Below are positions 16,641 to 25,770 of a stretch of DNA of 64,000 nucleotides, one piece after another. Numbering within the stretch: the first letter of the stretch is position 1; each line of letters begins with the position of its first letter. Source of the stretch: Gehongia tenuis. GTDB lineage: Bacteria > Bacillota > Clostridia > Christensenellales > NSJ-53. Below the pieces are notes generated by a model that made no database searches, was not told the origin of the DNA, and was given only the letters and a program-made list of their open reading frames with translations. The stretch is taken from the NCBI RefSeq assembly GCF_014384795.1, contig NZ_JACRSR010000003.1, positions 62,001 through 126,000 of the forward strand, given 5' to 3'. Made by a program: the position numbers and the translations under genes.

Positions 16641-18041
16641 ATGAGGCGCAGGCATCCAAAGAGCCATCCAAAATTGGAGGGCTTTCTCAACAAGTATTTA
16701 AGCGGAGCATCCATGAATTACAAGATGGTCATTGCCATCATCATTCCGCTGCTGGTGGATCAGGCCTTTATCAATGGCCAGACCCTGTTCAACACGGCCA
16801 TGATCAGCGCGGCGGGTGTGGATGTGGTATCGGCCGTCAGCATGGTGGATTCCATCAATATGTTCCTGATCAACGTGTTTATCGCGGTAGCGACCGGCGG
16901 TACGGTGATCGTGGCCCAATACAAGGGTGCAGGGAATGCGGAGATGGTCTCCAAGGCCGGAACCCAGACGGTGACGGTGGTGACGCTCCTTGCTACGGTT
17001 CTTGCCATCGGCGTTGCGGTTTTTCATCATCCCATTCTCATGGGCCTTTTCGGCGCCGCTGAACCTGCGGTCATGAGCAACGCCCAGGTGTACATCATCG
17101 GCTCCGCCCTGACCTGGCCGGGAGTGGCCGTCATCCAAGCGGTGTGCGGATCCCTGCGCGGTGTGGGTGACAGCAAATCGTCCCTGTGGCTCTCGCTGGT
17201 GCTCAATGTAAGCTACGTCCTGTTCAATCTGCTGTTCATCAGCATCATGGGCATGGGAGTAATGGGACTGGTGCTCACCCAGGTGATCTCCCGTTATGGT
17301 ATGGCGGTGGTATCCCTGGTGTATGTCACGAAGTACAATTTCAATGTCCGTTTCCGGGTCCGCTACGCCCTCAAAATGGATCTAAAGATGCAAAAACGCC
17401 TGATGTCGGTGGGCCTGCCCTTCGGAGCGGAGCAGCTGTTCTTCCATGGCGGCCGGCTGATCATGCAGACCTTCATCGTGCAGATGGGTACGGCCGCTAT
17501 TACGGCCAATGCTATCGCCAATTCCCTGTCCGTCCTGAATAACACCGGCGCCAACGCCCTGTCCATTGCGGTGGTGACGGTGGTGGGCCAGTGCATGGGC
17601 AGGCGGGATGTGGAGGATGCGCGGAAGTTCACCAAATCCTTCATGTTCCTGGCAGGCCTGTGTTTTGTGGTCAGCGGTGTAATTTTGATCGGACTGTTCC
17701 CGTTGATCATTCAGCTGTTTGCGCCGCCGCAGGAACTCATCAACCAGATTTTCTGGCTCATTTTGACCTGTGCTTTGGCTGATCCCGTTCTTTGGAGCAT
17801 CGCCTTTGTTCTGCCCTCCGCCCTTCGTGCGGCGGGCGATGCCAAGTTCACTTCCGTTGCCGCGCTGACCTCCATGTGGGTGGTGCGGGTGGTCCTGGGC
17901 TATGTGTTGGGCATTGTGCTCAACATGGGTGTAATGGGTGTGTGGCTGGCCATGTATATCGAATGGGGAGCACGCTGTGTGGTCTTTGGACTGCGGTTTA
18001 AGGGCGACAAGTGGTACCGTCATGACCTGATCGGCGAGTGA
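16641..18041 (+). CDS. MATE-family efflux transporter (second of a tandem pair)
   Basis: This 466-residue paralogue aligns with the preceding transporter over nearly all its length (MVIAIIIPLLVDQAFINGQT, TVVGQCMGRRDVEDAR in both). ATG 16641 is preferred because GGGGGG lies six bases upstream; an in-frame GTG at 16617 overlaps the upstream stop region. The gap between genes is only 13 bases, so they are co-transcribed, and a terminator follows. Side-by-side paralogues may form a heterodimer or simply be a duplication. Membrane location is clear; substrate is not. Confidence 0.92.
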   Translation: MRRRHPKSHPKLEGFLNKYLSGASMNYKMVIAIIIPLLVDQAFINGQTLFNTAMISAAGVDVVSAVSMVDSINMFLINVFIAVATGGTVIVAQYKGAGNAEMVSKAGTQTVTVVTLLATVLAIGVAVFHHPILMGLFGAAEPAVMSNAQVYIIGSALTWPGVAVIQAVCGSLRGVGDSKSSLWLSLVLNVSYVLFNLLFISIMGMGVMGLVLTQVISRYGMAVVSLVYVTKYNFNVRFRVRYALKMDLKMQKRLMSVGLPFGAEQLFFHGGRLIMQTFIVQMGTAAITANAIANSLSVLNNTGANALSIAVVTVVGQCMGRRDVEDARKFTKSFMFLAGLCFVVSGVILIGLFPLIIQLFAPPQELINQIFWLILTCALADPVLWSIAFVLPSALRAAGDAKFTSVAALTSMWVVRVVLGYVLGIVLNMGVMGVWLAMYIEWGARCVVFGLRFKGDKWYRHDLIGE

Positions 18042-18060
18042 TGATCCGTAAAGAGCAAAG

Positions 18061-18085
18061 GGCAGGCTGAGCCTGCCTTTTGTTT
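18061..18085 (+). terminator. Terminator of the MATE pair
   Basis: The stem GGCAGGC/GCCTGCC with a TGA loop is followed by TTTTGTTTT. Confidence 0.85.
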
Positions 18086-18130
18086 TAGGCTGTGTTACAA
18101 TGTTCTTAGCTCAGATAAGGGGTGAAATCA

Positions 18131-19093
18131 TTGAAAAAGATTATTATACTATACAACCAGGTCTATCGTATGCCGGATGAATATGTAAACCAAGTCCGCA
18201 ATATGGCCTCCGGCTATGAGGTCATGGTGGTGCGCCAGGATGAACTTACTGACGAGATGCTGGAGGAGGCGGAGGTGATCACAGGACACCCTGACGCAGA
18301 GCGTCTGGCCCGGGCCAGACAGCTGAGATGGCTGCACATCCAGTCGGCAGGTGTGGACAAGTACGCCGATCCCGCCCTTCTGCCCTCGGAAGATGTGGTG
18401 GTCACACGGACTGCCGGCGTCTTTGGCACCACCATTGCTGAACACGTGGTGGGCATGATGATTGCTCTTTGCCGCGCATTTCCGATCTATGAGGCCAATC
18501 AGCGTGACAGGCAGTGGAAGCGGCTGCCGGAGGACAGCTATCGGGAGATCAGCGGCGCCACGGTACTGGTGGTGGGCGCGGGAGACCTGGGCGGAGAGAT
18601 CGCAAAGCGGCTTTCGGGATTTGACTGCCGCATCCTGGGTATACGGAGGAGCGCCCGGCCGTCCCAGTATTTTGACGATGTGTACGGAATGGCGGAACTG
18701 CCTGCGGTCCTGGGCAAGGCGGATTTCACGGTGATTGCTCTGCCCAGCACCGAAGAGACGCGGGGCATGTTCGATGCTGGACTTCTTGCGGCCATGAAGC
18801 GGGACAGTATTTTGATCAATATTGGACGGGGGGATATCGTGGACACGGCGGCTCTGGCGGCAGCCCTTCAATCGGGACAGCTGGGCGGCGCGGGGCTTGA
18901 TGTGACCGATCCCGAGCCCTTGCCGGAAGTGAGCCCTCTTTGGTCGCTGGACAATGTGATGATCACGCCGCACGTATCGGGCTTTTCCCCCAAGGTTCCC
19001 GCCAGGAGGGCCAAGCTCTTCCTGGACCTGCTCTCCCGCTACCTTGCGGGCGAAGAACTCTATTACAGGGTGGATTATACCAAAGGCTATTGA
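18131..19093 (+). CDS. D-isomer-specific 2-hydroxyacid dehydrogenase family protein
   Basis: A 320-residue NAD(P)-dependent dehydrogenase with the split substrate domain and a central Rossmann fold (VVGAGDLGGEIAKRL). The catalytic set is complete: Arg in INIGRGDIVDT, Glu in TDPEPLPE and His in ITPHVSG. The TTG at 18131 is taken as start, since AAGGGGTGA ends five bases before it; the GTG at 18122 overlaps that site. Family members reduce 2-keto acids or oxidise D-2-hydroxy acids; the substrate here (for example glyoxylate, hydroxypyruvate or phosphoglycerate) cannot be fixed. It is a single gene between two promoters. Confidence 0.9.
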   Translation: MKKIIILYNQVYRMPDEYVNQVRNMASGYEVMVVRQDELTDEMLEEAEVITGHPDAERLARARQLRWLHIQSAGVDKYADPALLPSEDVVVTRTAGVFGTTIAEHVVGMMIALCRAFPIYEANQRDRQWKRLPEDSYREISGATVLVVGAGDLGGEIAKRLSGFDCRILGIRRSARPSQYFDDVYGMAELPAVLGKADFTVIALPSTEETRGMFDAGLLAAMKRDSILINIGRGDIVDTAALAAALQSGQLGGAGLDVTDPEPLPEVSPLWSLDNVMITPHVSGFSPKVPARRAKLFLDLLSRYLAGEELYYRVDYTKGY

Positions 19094-19097
19094 GGGC

Positions 19098-19126
19098 TTG
19101 CTTATTGGAATGGCTTTTGTTATACT
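19098..19126 (+). promoter_or_regulatory. SigA-type promoter of the mbl-like gene
   Basis: TTGCTT (19098-19103), 17 bases, TATACT (19121-19126), with the start codon 61 bases downstream. Confidence 0.75.
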
Positions 19127-19187
19127 GAATGAGTACAATTATGTCACTTATACCATTATGGGAGATTTGCAGTAAGGAAGGCGAATC

Positions 19188-20231
19188 ATGTTTCAGAATT
19201 TTTTTAAGAGTTTTTCACCTCACGATGTGGGGATCGATTTGGGAACGGCCAGCGTGCTGGTCTATATCAAGGATCGGGGCATCGTTCTAAGGGAGCCGTC
19301 GGTGGTGGCCATTGATAAAAAGAGCGGGAAGCTTCTGTCGGTGGGTGATGAGGCCAGGCTCATGCTGGGACGGACGCCGGGCAATATTGTGGCCATTCGT
19401 CCTTTGCGGGACGGCGTGATTTCCGATTACGATGTGACGGAACGGATGCTTCGCTACTTCCTGCAAAAGGTGGTGGGCAAGAATCTTTTCCGGAGACCCC
19501 GGGTGGTCGTATGCGTACCCAGCGGTGTCACGGAAGTGGAAAAGCGCAGTGTGGTGGAGGCGACCTGCGAGGCGGGCGCCCGCCATTGCTATTTGATCGA
19601 GGAACCCATTGCCGCGGCCATTGGCGCCGGTATCGATATCGGCAAGCCCCGGGGCACCATGGTGGTGGACGTGGGCGGCGGAACCACTGATATCGCGGTC
19701 ATCTCTTTGGGGGGCGCTGTAGTCAGCCACTCCATCAAGGTGGCTGGCGATAAGTTTGATGAAGCCATCACGCGTTTTATGCGCAGAAAATATAACCTGC
19801 TTGTGGGTGAGCGTACGGCGGAAGACCTTAAAATCAATATTGGTTCCGCTTTCCCCCGCAAGGAGCAGGTATTCATGGAGGTCACCGGCAGAAATCTCAT
19901 TTCGGGTCTGCCAAAGACTGTCCGCGTGGGCTCTGATGAAATGATTGAAGCGTTGGAGGAGCCTGTACAGCAGCTTTTGGAAGCGGTCCATCTGGTTCTT
20001 GAAAAGACTCCGCCGGAGCTGGCGGCGGATATCTCCGATTCGGGTATCATCATGACTGGCGGCGGGGCTTTGCTTTATGGCCTGCACCGGCTCATTCAGG
20101 AGCACACCAAGGTGCCCTGTTATGTGGCGGAGGATCCCGATTCCTGTGTGGCTATCGGCACGGGTAAGGCGCTGGAGGAGATCAGCGTTTATGCGGAAAC
20201 AGCCGTTTTTGACTACAAACGGGGAATGTAA
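19188..20231 (+). CDS. mbl: MreB/Mbl-family bacterial actin
   Basis: The protein forms membrane-bound filaments that guide lateral wall synthesis. All actin nucleotide-binding motifs are seen: phosphate 1 VGIDLGTASVLVY, phosphate 2 MVVDVGGGTTDIAVISLGG, the adenosine motif IIMTGGGALLYGL and the connecting motifs. Length is 347 residues, usual for the family, and the N terminus carries an amphipathic FQNFFKSF for membrane contact. It stands alone behind its own promoter, without mreC or mreD, like Mbl or MreBH genes rather than the mreBCD operon, so I prefer Mbl. The exact paralogue is uncertain. Confidence 0.93.
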   Translation: MFQNFFKSFSPHDVGIDLGTASVLVYIKDRGIVLREPSVVAIDKKSGKLLSVGDEARLMLGRTPGNIVAIRPLRDGVISDYDVTERMLRYFLQKVVGKNLFRRPRVVVCVPSGVTEVEKRSVVEATCEAGARHCYLIEEPIAAAIGAGIDIGKPRGTMVVDVGGGTTDIAVISLGGAVVSHSIKVAGDKFDEAITRFMRRKYNLLVGERTAEDLKINIGSAFPRKEQVFMEVTGRNLISGLPKTVRVGSDEMIEALEEPVQQLLEAVHLVLEKTPPELAADISDSGIIMTGGGALLYGLHRLIQEHTKVPCYVAEDPDSCVAIGTGKALEEISVYAETAVFDYKRGM

Positions 20232-20247
20232 AGAGGGAAACCATTTT

Positions 20248-20281
20248 AAAAGCTCTGATCTTTTAAGATCGGGGCTTTTTT
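20248..20281 (+). terminator. Terminator of the mbl-like gene
   Basis: A stem of about 13 bp (AAAGCTCTGATCTT with AAGATCGGGGCTTT, including wobble pairs) is followed by T residues. Confidence 0.9.
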
Positions 20282-20335
20282 AGCGGAATGTTATAGAAAA
20301 GGGCGCCTTTTGTCATGGATTTGAAATATACTTCG

Positions 20336-20364
20336 TTGACAGCATTTGGACATGGCTTTATAGT
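20336..20364 (+). promoter_or_regulatory. SigA-type promoter of the LCP gene
   Basis: TTGACA (20336-20341), 17 bases, TATAGT (20359-20364): a near-consensus promoter 33 bases before the start codon. Confidence 0.85.
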
Positions 20365-20396
20365 AAGTAGGTAATGAAACTGTAGGTGGTGCTTGG

Positions 20397-21416
20397 ATGA
20401 ATCGGACCCGGATCATTCGGATTTTAGCGGGCGTGCTTGGCGCACTGATTTTGTGCGCAGGTGGTCTGTGCTACTATACCTATTCCATGGCAAAGGAGAT
20501 CATGAAGGACCCTCTGTCGGTCTTTGGTAAGGACGACAGCATCCAGGATGCACATGCCAATTTGACGGTCACGGCCACCAATGATCAGGGCCAGGTTGTT
20601 ACCAAGAAATACGACCGAGGCGTGGTCAACATCCTTTTTTTGGGCGTAGATGCTGATGATGCTCGGAGAGAAGGAAAGTCCGATGGAGGCATGAACACGG
20701 ATGCCATGATCCTCTTCTCTTTCAATTTTGAGAAGAAGACCATCCGGGCAATCACCCTTCCTCGGGATACCCGGGTGGAAATGGATTATCTCAACGCCAA
20801 AGGTGAGCCGGTGAAAAAATCCACCTTCAAGATCAATGCCGCCTTCGCCTATGGCAAGGTGGAGAGCAACAAGGATGAGTACGGCTTTAAGAATGCCATG
20901 AACACCGTGAGCGGCGTGCTGGGCAATGTGCCCGTCAGCCATTATGTACAGATCGATATGGATGGCATCGGTCCCATCGCCGATTCCGTGGGCGGAGTGG
21001 ACGTGTACGTGCGGGATAATATGCCGGCATTGGGCTATTCTAAGGGATCCACCGTTCATCTGGAAGGGGATGCCTGTGAGGAATTCTGTCGTGCCCGCTA
21101 TGGCGTGGGCGACGGCGGCGATCTCGGTCGGACCCAGCGTCAGCAGGATTTTTTCCTGGCCTTTGCCAAAAAAGCAAAAAGTACTGGCATCGTAAATTTG
21201 TTCACCAATGTTTATCCTCAGGTGAGCAAGTATATCAAGACAAACCTGTCCGCTGATGAAATGCTCACCATGGCCAACTCTCTCAATGAGATGGACGTAA
21301 CGGATATTCAGATGTATACTCTGCCTGGCGTGCCTCAAAACATCAACGGCGGCAGCTACTACGTGATCAGCGAAGATGAGGCGGATGAAATGATCCACGA
21401 AATATTCTTTGAATAA
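20397..21416 (+). CDS. LytR-CpsA-Psr (LCP) family cell wall ligase
   Basis: LCP enzymes transfer lipid-linked glycopolymers such as teichoic acids or capsule to peptidoglycan on the outer face of the membrane. One N-terminal membrane segment (residues about 8-28) anchors an external LCP domain. Conserved residues include the Asp in NILFLGVDADD, the arginines in TLPRDTRVEMD and the RTQRQQDF helix. At 339 residues it is of normal length. It has its own strong promoter and terminator, and its wall role fits the mbl-like gene upstream. The transferred polymer is not known. Confidence 0.92.
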   Translation: MNRTRIIRILAGVLGALILCAGGLCYYTYSMAKEIMKDPLSVFGKDDSIQDAHANLTVTATNDQGQVVTKKYDRGVVNILFLGVDADDARREGKSDGGMNTDAMILFSFNFEKKTIRAITLPRDTRVEMDYLNAKGEPVKKSTFKINAAFAYGKVESNKDEYGFKNAMNTVSGVLGNVPVSHYVQIDMDGIGPIADSVGGVDVYVRDNMPALGYSKGSTVHLEGDACEEFCRARYGVGDGGDLGRTQRQQDFFLAFAKKAKSTGIVNLFTNVYPQVSKYIKTNLSADEMLTMANSLNEMDVTDIQMYTLPGVPQNINGGSYYVISEDEADEMIHEIFFE

Positions 21417-21428
21417 AACTGAATTTTG

Positions 21429-21456
21429 AAAGCGCGGAAACGCGCTTTTTATTTTT
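21429..21456 (+). terminator. Terminator of the LCP gene
   Basis: A perfect 8-bp stem AAAGCGCG/CGCGCTTT with a GAAA loop precedes a T-rich tract. Confidence 0.9.
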
Positions 21457-21523
21457 GATCTGGTAATTTTGGACAAATGCGATATAATAGATATAGAACC
21501 TCGCAAAAAAGGAGGTAGTGAAT

Positions 21524-22102
21524 GTGAAGTCAGTAATCACAATAAGCAGGCAGTATGGCAGTGGCGGCCGTAAGATTGGCATGATGCTGGGAGAGAGGCT
21601 GGGAATCCCGGTCTATGACAAGGAACTCATTAATATGGCGGCCAGAGAAAGCGGAATGGCCAAGGAGCTTTTTGAACAGAATGACGAAAAGGTGGAAACA
21701 GGCCTGTTCCATTCCTATACGCAGCTCAATGAACGGCTTTATTTGGCTCAGTTTGATACCATCAAGAAGATCGCCAAGGAAGGTCCCTGCATCATCGTGG
21801 GCCGCTGTGCGGATTATGTGCTGCGGAAGATGGATAGCCGCTGTGCAGTTTTTATTCATGCGCCGCTTCAGGATCGAATCGACCGCGCCATCAAGGAATA
21901 TGGTGTTCCCCAGGATAAGGCGGCCTCAGTGGTCTCACAGCATGACAAGCAGCGTATGAAGTACCACAACTACTATGCGGATTCCCAATGGGGTGATGTT
22001 CGCAACTATCAACTGGCCGTGGACAGCGGTTGGCTGGGCGTGGAAGGCGCCGTGGATCTTATTGAGGCCTGTATTAAGCTTCGAGAGGCAAAGATAAAAT
22101 AA
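21524..22102 (+). CDS. Cytidylate kinase-like (Cytidylate_kin2) P-loop protein
   Basis: A 192-residue P-loop NTPase of the cytidylate-kinase-like family. The phosphate loop is unusual, SRQYGSGGRKIG, and a central CIIVGRCADYVL and the lid region RIDRAIKEYGVP resemble CMP kinase. Members are widespread in Clostridia besides the true cmk, and their substrate is not established. GTG 21524 is eight bases from AAGGAGG; GTG 21518 is too near. TATAAT lies at about 21484-21489. The gene is monocistronic, with a strong terminator. Confidence 0.87.
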   Translation: MKSVITISRQYGSGGRKIGMMLGERLGIPVYDKELINMAARESGMAKELFEQNDEKVETGLFHSYTQLNERLYLAQFDTIKKIAKEGPCIIVGRCADYVLRKMDSRCAVFIHAPLQDRIDRAIKEYGVPQDKAASVVSQHDKQRMKYHNYYADSQWGDVRNYQLAVDSGWLGVEGAVDLIEACIKLREAKIK

Positions 22103-22108
22103 CAACGG

Positions 22109-22140
22109 AAGGGCTGTGGCTAAAGCCACGGCCCTTTTTT
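22109..22140 (+). terminator. Terminator of the cytidylate kinase-like gene
   Basis: AAGGGCTGTGGC/GCCACGGCCCTT with a TAAA loop and a following run of T residues. Confidence 0.92.
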
Positions 22141-22146
22141 CATGCC

Positions 22147-22183
22147 AAAAAGATAGGCCCCGCTGGAAATATTCAACGGGGCC
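22147..22183 (-). terminator. Terminator of the peptide-binding lipoprotein gene
   Basis: On the minus strand GGCCCCG pairs with CGGGGCC (22177-22183 with 22156-22162), followed by TATC and five T residues. The same GGCCCCG hairpin is found after the decayed paralogue at 25720-25748. Confidence 0.75.
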
Positions 22184-22211
22184 ATCACTCGGAAAGGGGA
22201 CTGAGAAAGCC

Positions 22212-24041
22212 TTACTTAGCGGGTTCCACCGTATAAAGAACTCTCAAGCTGGCCCACGGGAAGCAGGCCATGCCGGGAATATTGGTGCCGTCACCAGCGA
22301 CAGGGAAGTTCTTCCAAACGCCTTCATATACACAGTAGAATCTGAGCGGACGGTACATGAGAGGAATCACGGGAATATCCTTCAAATAGACCTTGTCAAG
22401 AGCGGTGTACAGTTTTTTCAGCTCTTCCAGATCCTCGGTTTGAGCGATCTGATTCACCAGCTCGGTCGCCTCATCGCTCTTGTATCGGTTAAAGTTTTCG
22501 AAAGCCTGATCGCCAACCGGAGGCGTCTTGGAGCCATCCATGATAAACTTGCAGCGGGCCCACGGCTGGGAAGGATCCATGTAGGAACCAGGACGCTGCA
22601 TGATGATATCAAACTCACCATTCTGGGAATCGCTCAGCCACACGGACTGCTCAGGCAGCTCGGAACCGGCATCGATACCCACAGCTTTGAGGCTCTGGGC
22701 CACGATCTCCAAAGAGGCGGTCCAATCGGAGAAGGACTTCGGGCACTCAAGACCCCAGAAACCAAGGCGGGTGCCGTCGGGCAGCACGCGGATGCCATCC
22801 GAACCCTTTTCAGCACCGATACCGTCGAGAATCTCGTTGGCCTTGTCGGGATCATAGGTCCAGCGGAGGGATTCCAATTCTTCATCCACGTTCAGGTACT
22901 TCTCCTGCTCGGCGGGAAGAAGAAGGGAAGCCACCACGTCGGGAGAGTAGCCGCTCATGGCGAGCTCAATGATCTGGGGGTAGTTGATGGCATGTGCGAT
23001 GGCACGGCGCACATCAGCATTGTTCAGACCGGGTTTCTCCATGTTGATGAACAGCATGGGGATGGTGCCGGGAGTGAAATAGGGGAGTTCATCCAGATAA
23101 GCGTGGTAGGGTTCGCCGTTCTCCCACAGCTTCCACATCTGAGGAATGAAGTTCTCGTTGTAGTCGATCTCACCGGCCTGGAAAGCTACGGTGTTGGCGG
23201 CGTTGTCTTTAAAGACGATATGAGCCAGATATTTGGGGGCGGGCAGCTTGCCAAACATGGAATCGGCCTGGCCCCAGTAGTTGTCGTCCCGAATGAGGAC
23301 CACGCGGGTGTCGTCATGATAATAGACCTTGTAAGCACCGGTTCCGACGGGGTCCCAGTTCTCCCACTGACGGATCTCGGCTTCCTCCATGGTCTCGGTC
23401 ATGGGCTGCCAGATGTGCTCGGGCAGAATGAGAACGTTCATGATCTGGCGGTGAATCAGATTTTTGCCGATGCCTTCAAGCCGCACAAAGTTTACGGTGT
23501 GGTCATCCACAGCGACGATTTCCTTGCAAACATCCCAGGTATCGGAACAATACAGGGAATAATCTTTGCCCATGCCATAGGAGAATACCACATCGTCAGC
23601 GGTAAAGGGTTCCCCATCGGACCAATGGGCGTCGGGATTGAGCTTCACCTGGAGGGTATCGTCATCGATCCACTCGTAGCTTGTGCCCAACAGCGGCTCC
23701 AAACCTTCGGTATCCATGTTGTACATGAAAAGCGCCTCGTAGGTAAGGAACACGGAGTTGCCGCTGCAGGGATAGGCGCCGGTGCCGGACAGCGGGTTGA
23801 AGTTGGTGGGCGGCGCATGGATCTGACCGCCAAGGTACATGGTTTCTTCACGGGGCAAATTAGCAACGTCAGCAGAGGCATCCTCGCCGGATGGTTCCGG
23901 CGTTTTGTCCGCCGCATCCCCAGCAGCACTGGGCGCCGGCGTGCTCTCATTGTCCGTGCCTCCGCCGCATCCGGCCAGAAGCAAGCCCACCAGAGCCAGG
24001 ACCAGAGCCAGACATAGGATTCGTTTGAGGTTCCCTTTCAT
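22212..24041 (-). CDS. ABC transporter substrate-binding lipoprotein (SBP_bac_5, peptide type)
   Basis: The 609-residue protein has a lipoprotein signal (LVGLLLAGCGGG, Cys25 as lipid anchor), a linker rich in Ala, Ser and Pro, and then the SBP_bac_5 fold. Family hallmarks include LNPDAHWSDGEPFTADDVVF and AIAHAINYPQI. It would capture oligopeptides or similar ligands outside the membrane and deliver them to an ABC permease. No permease or ATPase genes are in the window, so it is an orphan receptor. A near-identical but inactivated paralogue lies about 1.7 kb downstream on the map, on the same strand, at 25771-27170. Confidence 0.93.
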   Translation of the reverse strand: MKGNLKRILCLALVLALVGLLLAGCGGGTDNESTPAPSAAGDAADKTPEPSGEDASADVANLPREETMYLGGQIHAPPTNFNPLSGTGAYPCSGNSVFLTYEALFMYNMDTEGLEPLLGTSYEWIDDDTLQVKLNPDAHWSDGEPFTADDVVFSYGMGKDYSLYCSDTWDVCKEIVAVDDHTVNFVRLEGIGKNLIHRQIMNVLILPEHIWQPMTETMEEAEIRQWENWDPVGTGAYKVYYHDDTRVVLIRDDNYWGQADSMFGKLPAPKYLAHIVFKDNAANTVAFQAGEIDYNENFIPQMWKLWENGEPYHAYLDELPYFTPGTIPMLFINMEKPGLNNADVRRAIAHAINYPQIIELAMSGYSPDVVASLLLPAEQEKYLNVDEELESLRWTYDPDKANEILDGIGAEKGSDGIRVLPDGTRLGFWGLECPKSFSDWTASLEIVAQSLKAVGIDAGSELPEQSVWLSDSQNGEFDIIMQRPGSYMDPSQPWARCKFIMDGSKTPPVGDQAFENFNRYKSDEATELVNQIAQTEDLEELKKLYTALDKVYLKDIPVIPLMYRPLRFYCVYEGVWKNFPVAGDGTNIPGMACFPWASLRVLYTVEPAK

Positions 24042-24343
24042 AATCGATCCTCCTTTTAAATGGGTTTTTTATAGCATAGCAAAAAGCTATAGCTTCAAGA
24101 CGCAGCCCTCCACGGGCAACGTGGTCAAATCCATTGTATATGGAGTTCCGTCGATCGTTTGTGCTTTAGGGAATTACAAGATAAGCGCTGGAAGAAAAGT
24201 AAAAACGTTTCACTACGTTGAGCCCATTATAACGGATTTACATTCCATTTACAAGATGAAAAAGAAAAAAAGATAATACAATTCTGTTTCAATTATAGGT
24301 GAAGAACGATAAAAGCGACAGAATAGATGAACAGCTTCTATTG
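24042..24343. other. Intergenic region between the lipoprotein and nudix genes
   Basis: No gene is seen. On the minus strand it must hold the promoter of the lipoprotein gene: AT-rich sequence near 24060-24105 includes the palindrome AAGCTATAGCTT (24084-24095) and TATAAA-like hexamers, but no -35/-10 pair at 16-18 bases is convincing. A GGAGGATCG ribosome binding site precedes the lipoprotein start. Confidence 0.5.
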
Positions 24344-24880
24344 TTACAGCAGTTCCAGTGCGTGCTGCAGAAAAATGCGTTCACGAGTTTCGATGAAACT
24401 TGCCCAATAGGGATTCTTAGCCTGATGGCCATACTTCAATAGATAAAGGGCTTCAGCAGGACTATGCCACTCCAGATGTGTATTTGATTTTTGCTCCTGG
24501 AGGGTCATTTGAGGTTTGGAGGCGGCTCCGTTGACTTCAGCCAAAAAGCCATAGGAGCGTTGAGCCGAATGGTAGCGGCGGCGCTGTTCGTCAATGCGGC
24601 CAAGCTCCTTAAGGATGGTGCAGGGATAGCCGGTTTCCTCCAGAACCTCGCGGTGAAGAGCAGAACAGGGGGTCTCGCGTTCCATCAGGCCTCCGCCGGG
24701 CAGCGTGTAAATACCCAGTTTGTCCATGTGCATCAAGGCGACTTCACGGTCTTTCAGCAGCACCGCTCTTGCCGTCAAACGTGGATGGAAGGGGGAGATC
24801 CAGTGAACGGGGAGCTCGGAGGGGGTGAATACCTGAACGGTTTCCTCTGATCCGTCGGCTATAAAAGCGAGCAGTTTCAA
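24344..24880 (-). CDS. Nudix hydrolase
   Basis: A 178-residue protein whose Nudix box G-x5-E-x7-REVLEETGY is complete (GGLMERETPCSALHREVLEE then TGY). Nudix enzymes hydrolyse nucleoside diphosphates linked to another moiety; the substrate here is unknown. The TTG start at 24880 is chosen because AGGAGG lies seven bases upstream and the codon overlaps the TGA stop of ttcA by four bases. That overlap couples its translation to the tRNA thiolase gene. A start farther upstream would add residues inside ttcA. Confidence 0.9.
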   Translation of the reverse strand: MKLLAFIADGSEETVQVFTPSELPVHWISPFHPRLTARAVLLKDREVALMHMDKLGIYTLPGGGLMERETPCSALHREVLEETGYPCTILKELGRIDEQRRRYHSAQRSYGFLAEVNGAASKPQMTLQEQKSNTHLEWHSPAEALYLLKYGHQAKNPYWASFIETRERIFLQHALELL

Positions 24881-25617
24881 ATCCGATCCTCCTGAAGACG
24901 GTAACTTTTGTCCCAAAGTCCATATTGGTCCATATTCTGGAGAGCCGCAAGCATCTTCTCTGGAGCATCGGGTACCAATTTTTCCATATGCCGAATCAGT
25001 TCTTTCATATCCTGACGCCGGGTTGCACCGTCCACGGGACAGGGGTTTTTAACCACTGGAAAATTAAGCTTTCGGCTTACGCCCAGGATGTGTTTCTCCG
25101 CTGCATAGATCAAGGGCCTGATCACGGTAATTTCTTTCCGGGAAAGATAGGTGACGGGCTGGAAGGTATGGAGCCGCCCTTCATAGAGCAGACTAAGCAG
25201 CAATGTCTCAATTGCATCATCCCGATGGTGGCCCAATGCAACCTTGTTGCAGCCCAATTCCTTGGCGGTATCATGAAGTATCCCCCGGCGCATCTTGGCG
25301 CACAGGGAGCAGGGACTCTTTTCCCTTCGTTCCTCGAAAATGATGGGCCCGATTTGGGTGGGCCGGTAATGGAAAGGGACCTCCAAACGCTGGCACATCT
25401 CACGAATGCCCGTTACATCAAAGGGCTCATAACCCATGGAGAGGGTGACCGCATGAAGCGTAAAGGCCTTTTTGGAGAACTTGCGGTAGCGGGCCATGGC
25501 CTCCAAGAGGCACAGACTATCCTTGCCTCCGGAGATGCCAAGGAGGATAGCGTCGCCTGGAGCGATCATATCAAAATCATCGTCAGCTCGGCGCAGACAG
25601 CCCAGCACTTTTTTCAC
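24877..25617 (-). CDS. ttcA: tRNA 2-thiocytidine biosynthesis protein TtcA-like
   Basis: A PP-loop ATPase of the TtcA/TilS superfamily that would thiolate cytidine 32 in tRNA with an iron-sulfur cluster. The PP-loop is GISGGKDSLCL, followed by a CxxC motif (CSLCAKMRRG) and a third cysteine in KNPCPVDGATRR, the pattern of TtcA rather than TilS. It is 246 residues, the shorter size typical in Firmicutes. It starts with GTG behind AAAGGGGG and heads a two-gene operon with the nudix hydrolase. Confidence 0.88.
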   Translation of the reverse strand: MKKVLGCLRRADDDFDMIAPGDAILLGISGGKDSLCLLEAMARYRKFSKKAFTLHAVTLSMGYEPFDVTGIREMCQRLEVPFHYRPTQIGPIIFEERREKSPCSLCAKMRRGILHDTAKELGCNKVALGHHRDDAIETLLLSLLYEGRLHTFQPVTYLSRKEITVIRPLIYAAEKHILGVSRKLNFPVVKNPCPVDGATRRQDMKELIRHMEKLVPDAPEKMLAALQNMDQYGLWDKSYRLQEDRI

Positions 25618-25677
25618 GGTTGTTCCCCCTTTGTCTTTCTTTCAGTATAAACGGTGTACGCTATTTTACGCAATGAA

Positions 25678-25703
25678 AAAGCGGCGGAAAATTCCGCCGC
25701 TTT
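25678..25703 (-). terminator. Terminator facing the end of the decayed lipoprotein gene
   Basis: AAAGCGGCGGAA/TTCCGCCGCTTT is a perfect 12-bp stem with an AA loop; on the minus strand it is followed by five T residues. It separates the pseudogene from ttcA. Confidence 0.85.
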
Positions 25704-25770
25704 GTCTTAGAAAGAAGTTGGCCCCGCCGGTAACCAACGAGCGGGGCCACTCGGAAAGGGGATCTACACC

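Noticed and set aside
22116..24017. 633-codon open frame on the plus strand
   Set aside because: It is antisense to the peptide-binding lipoprotein, which has a clear lipobox and family motifs.
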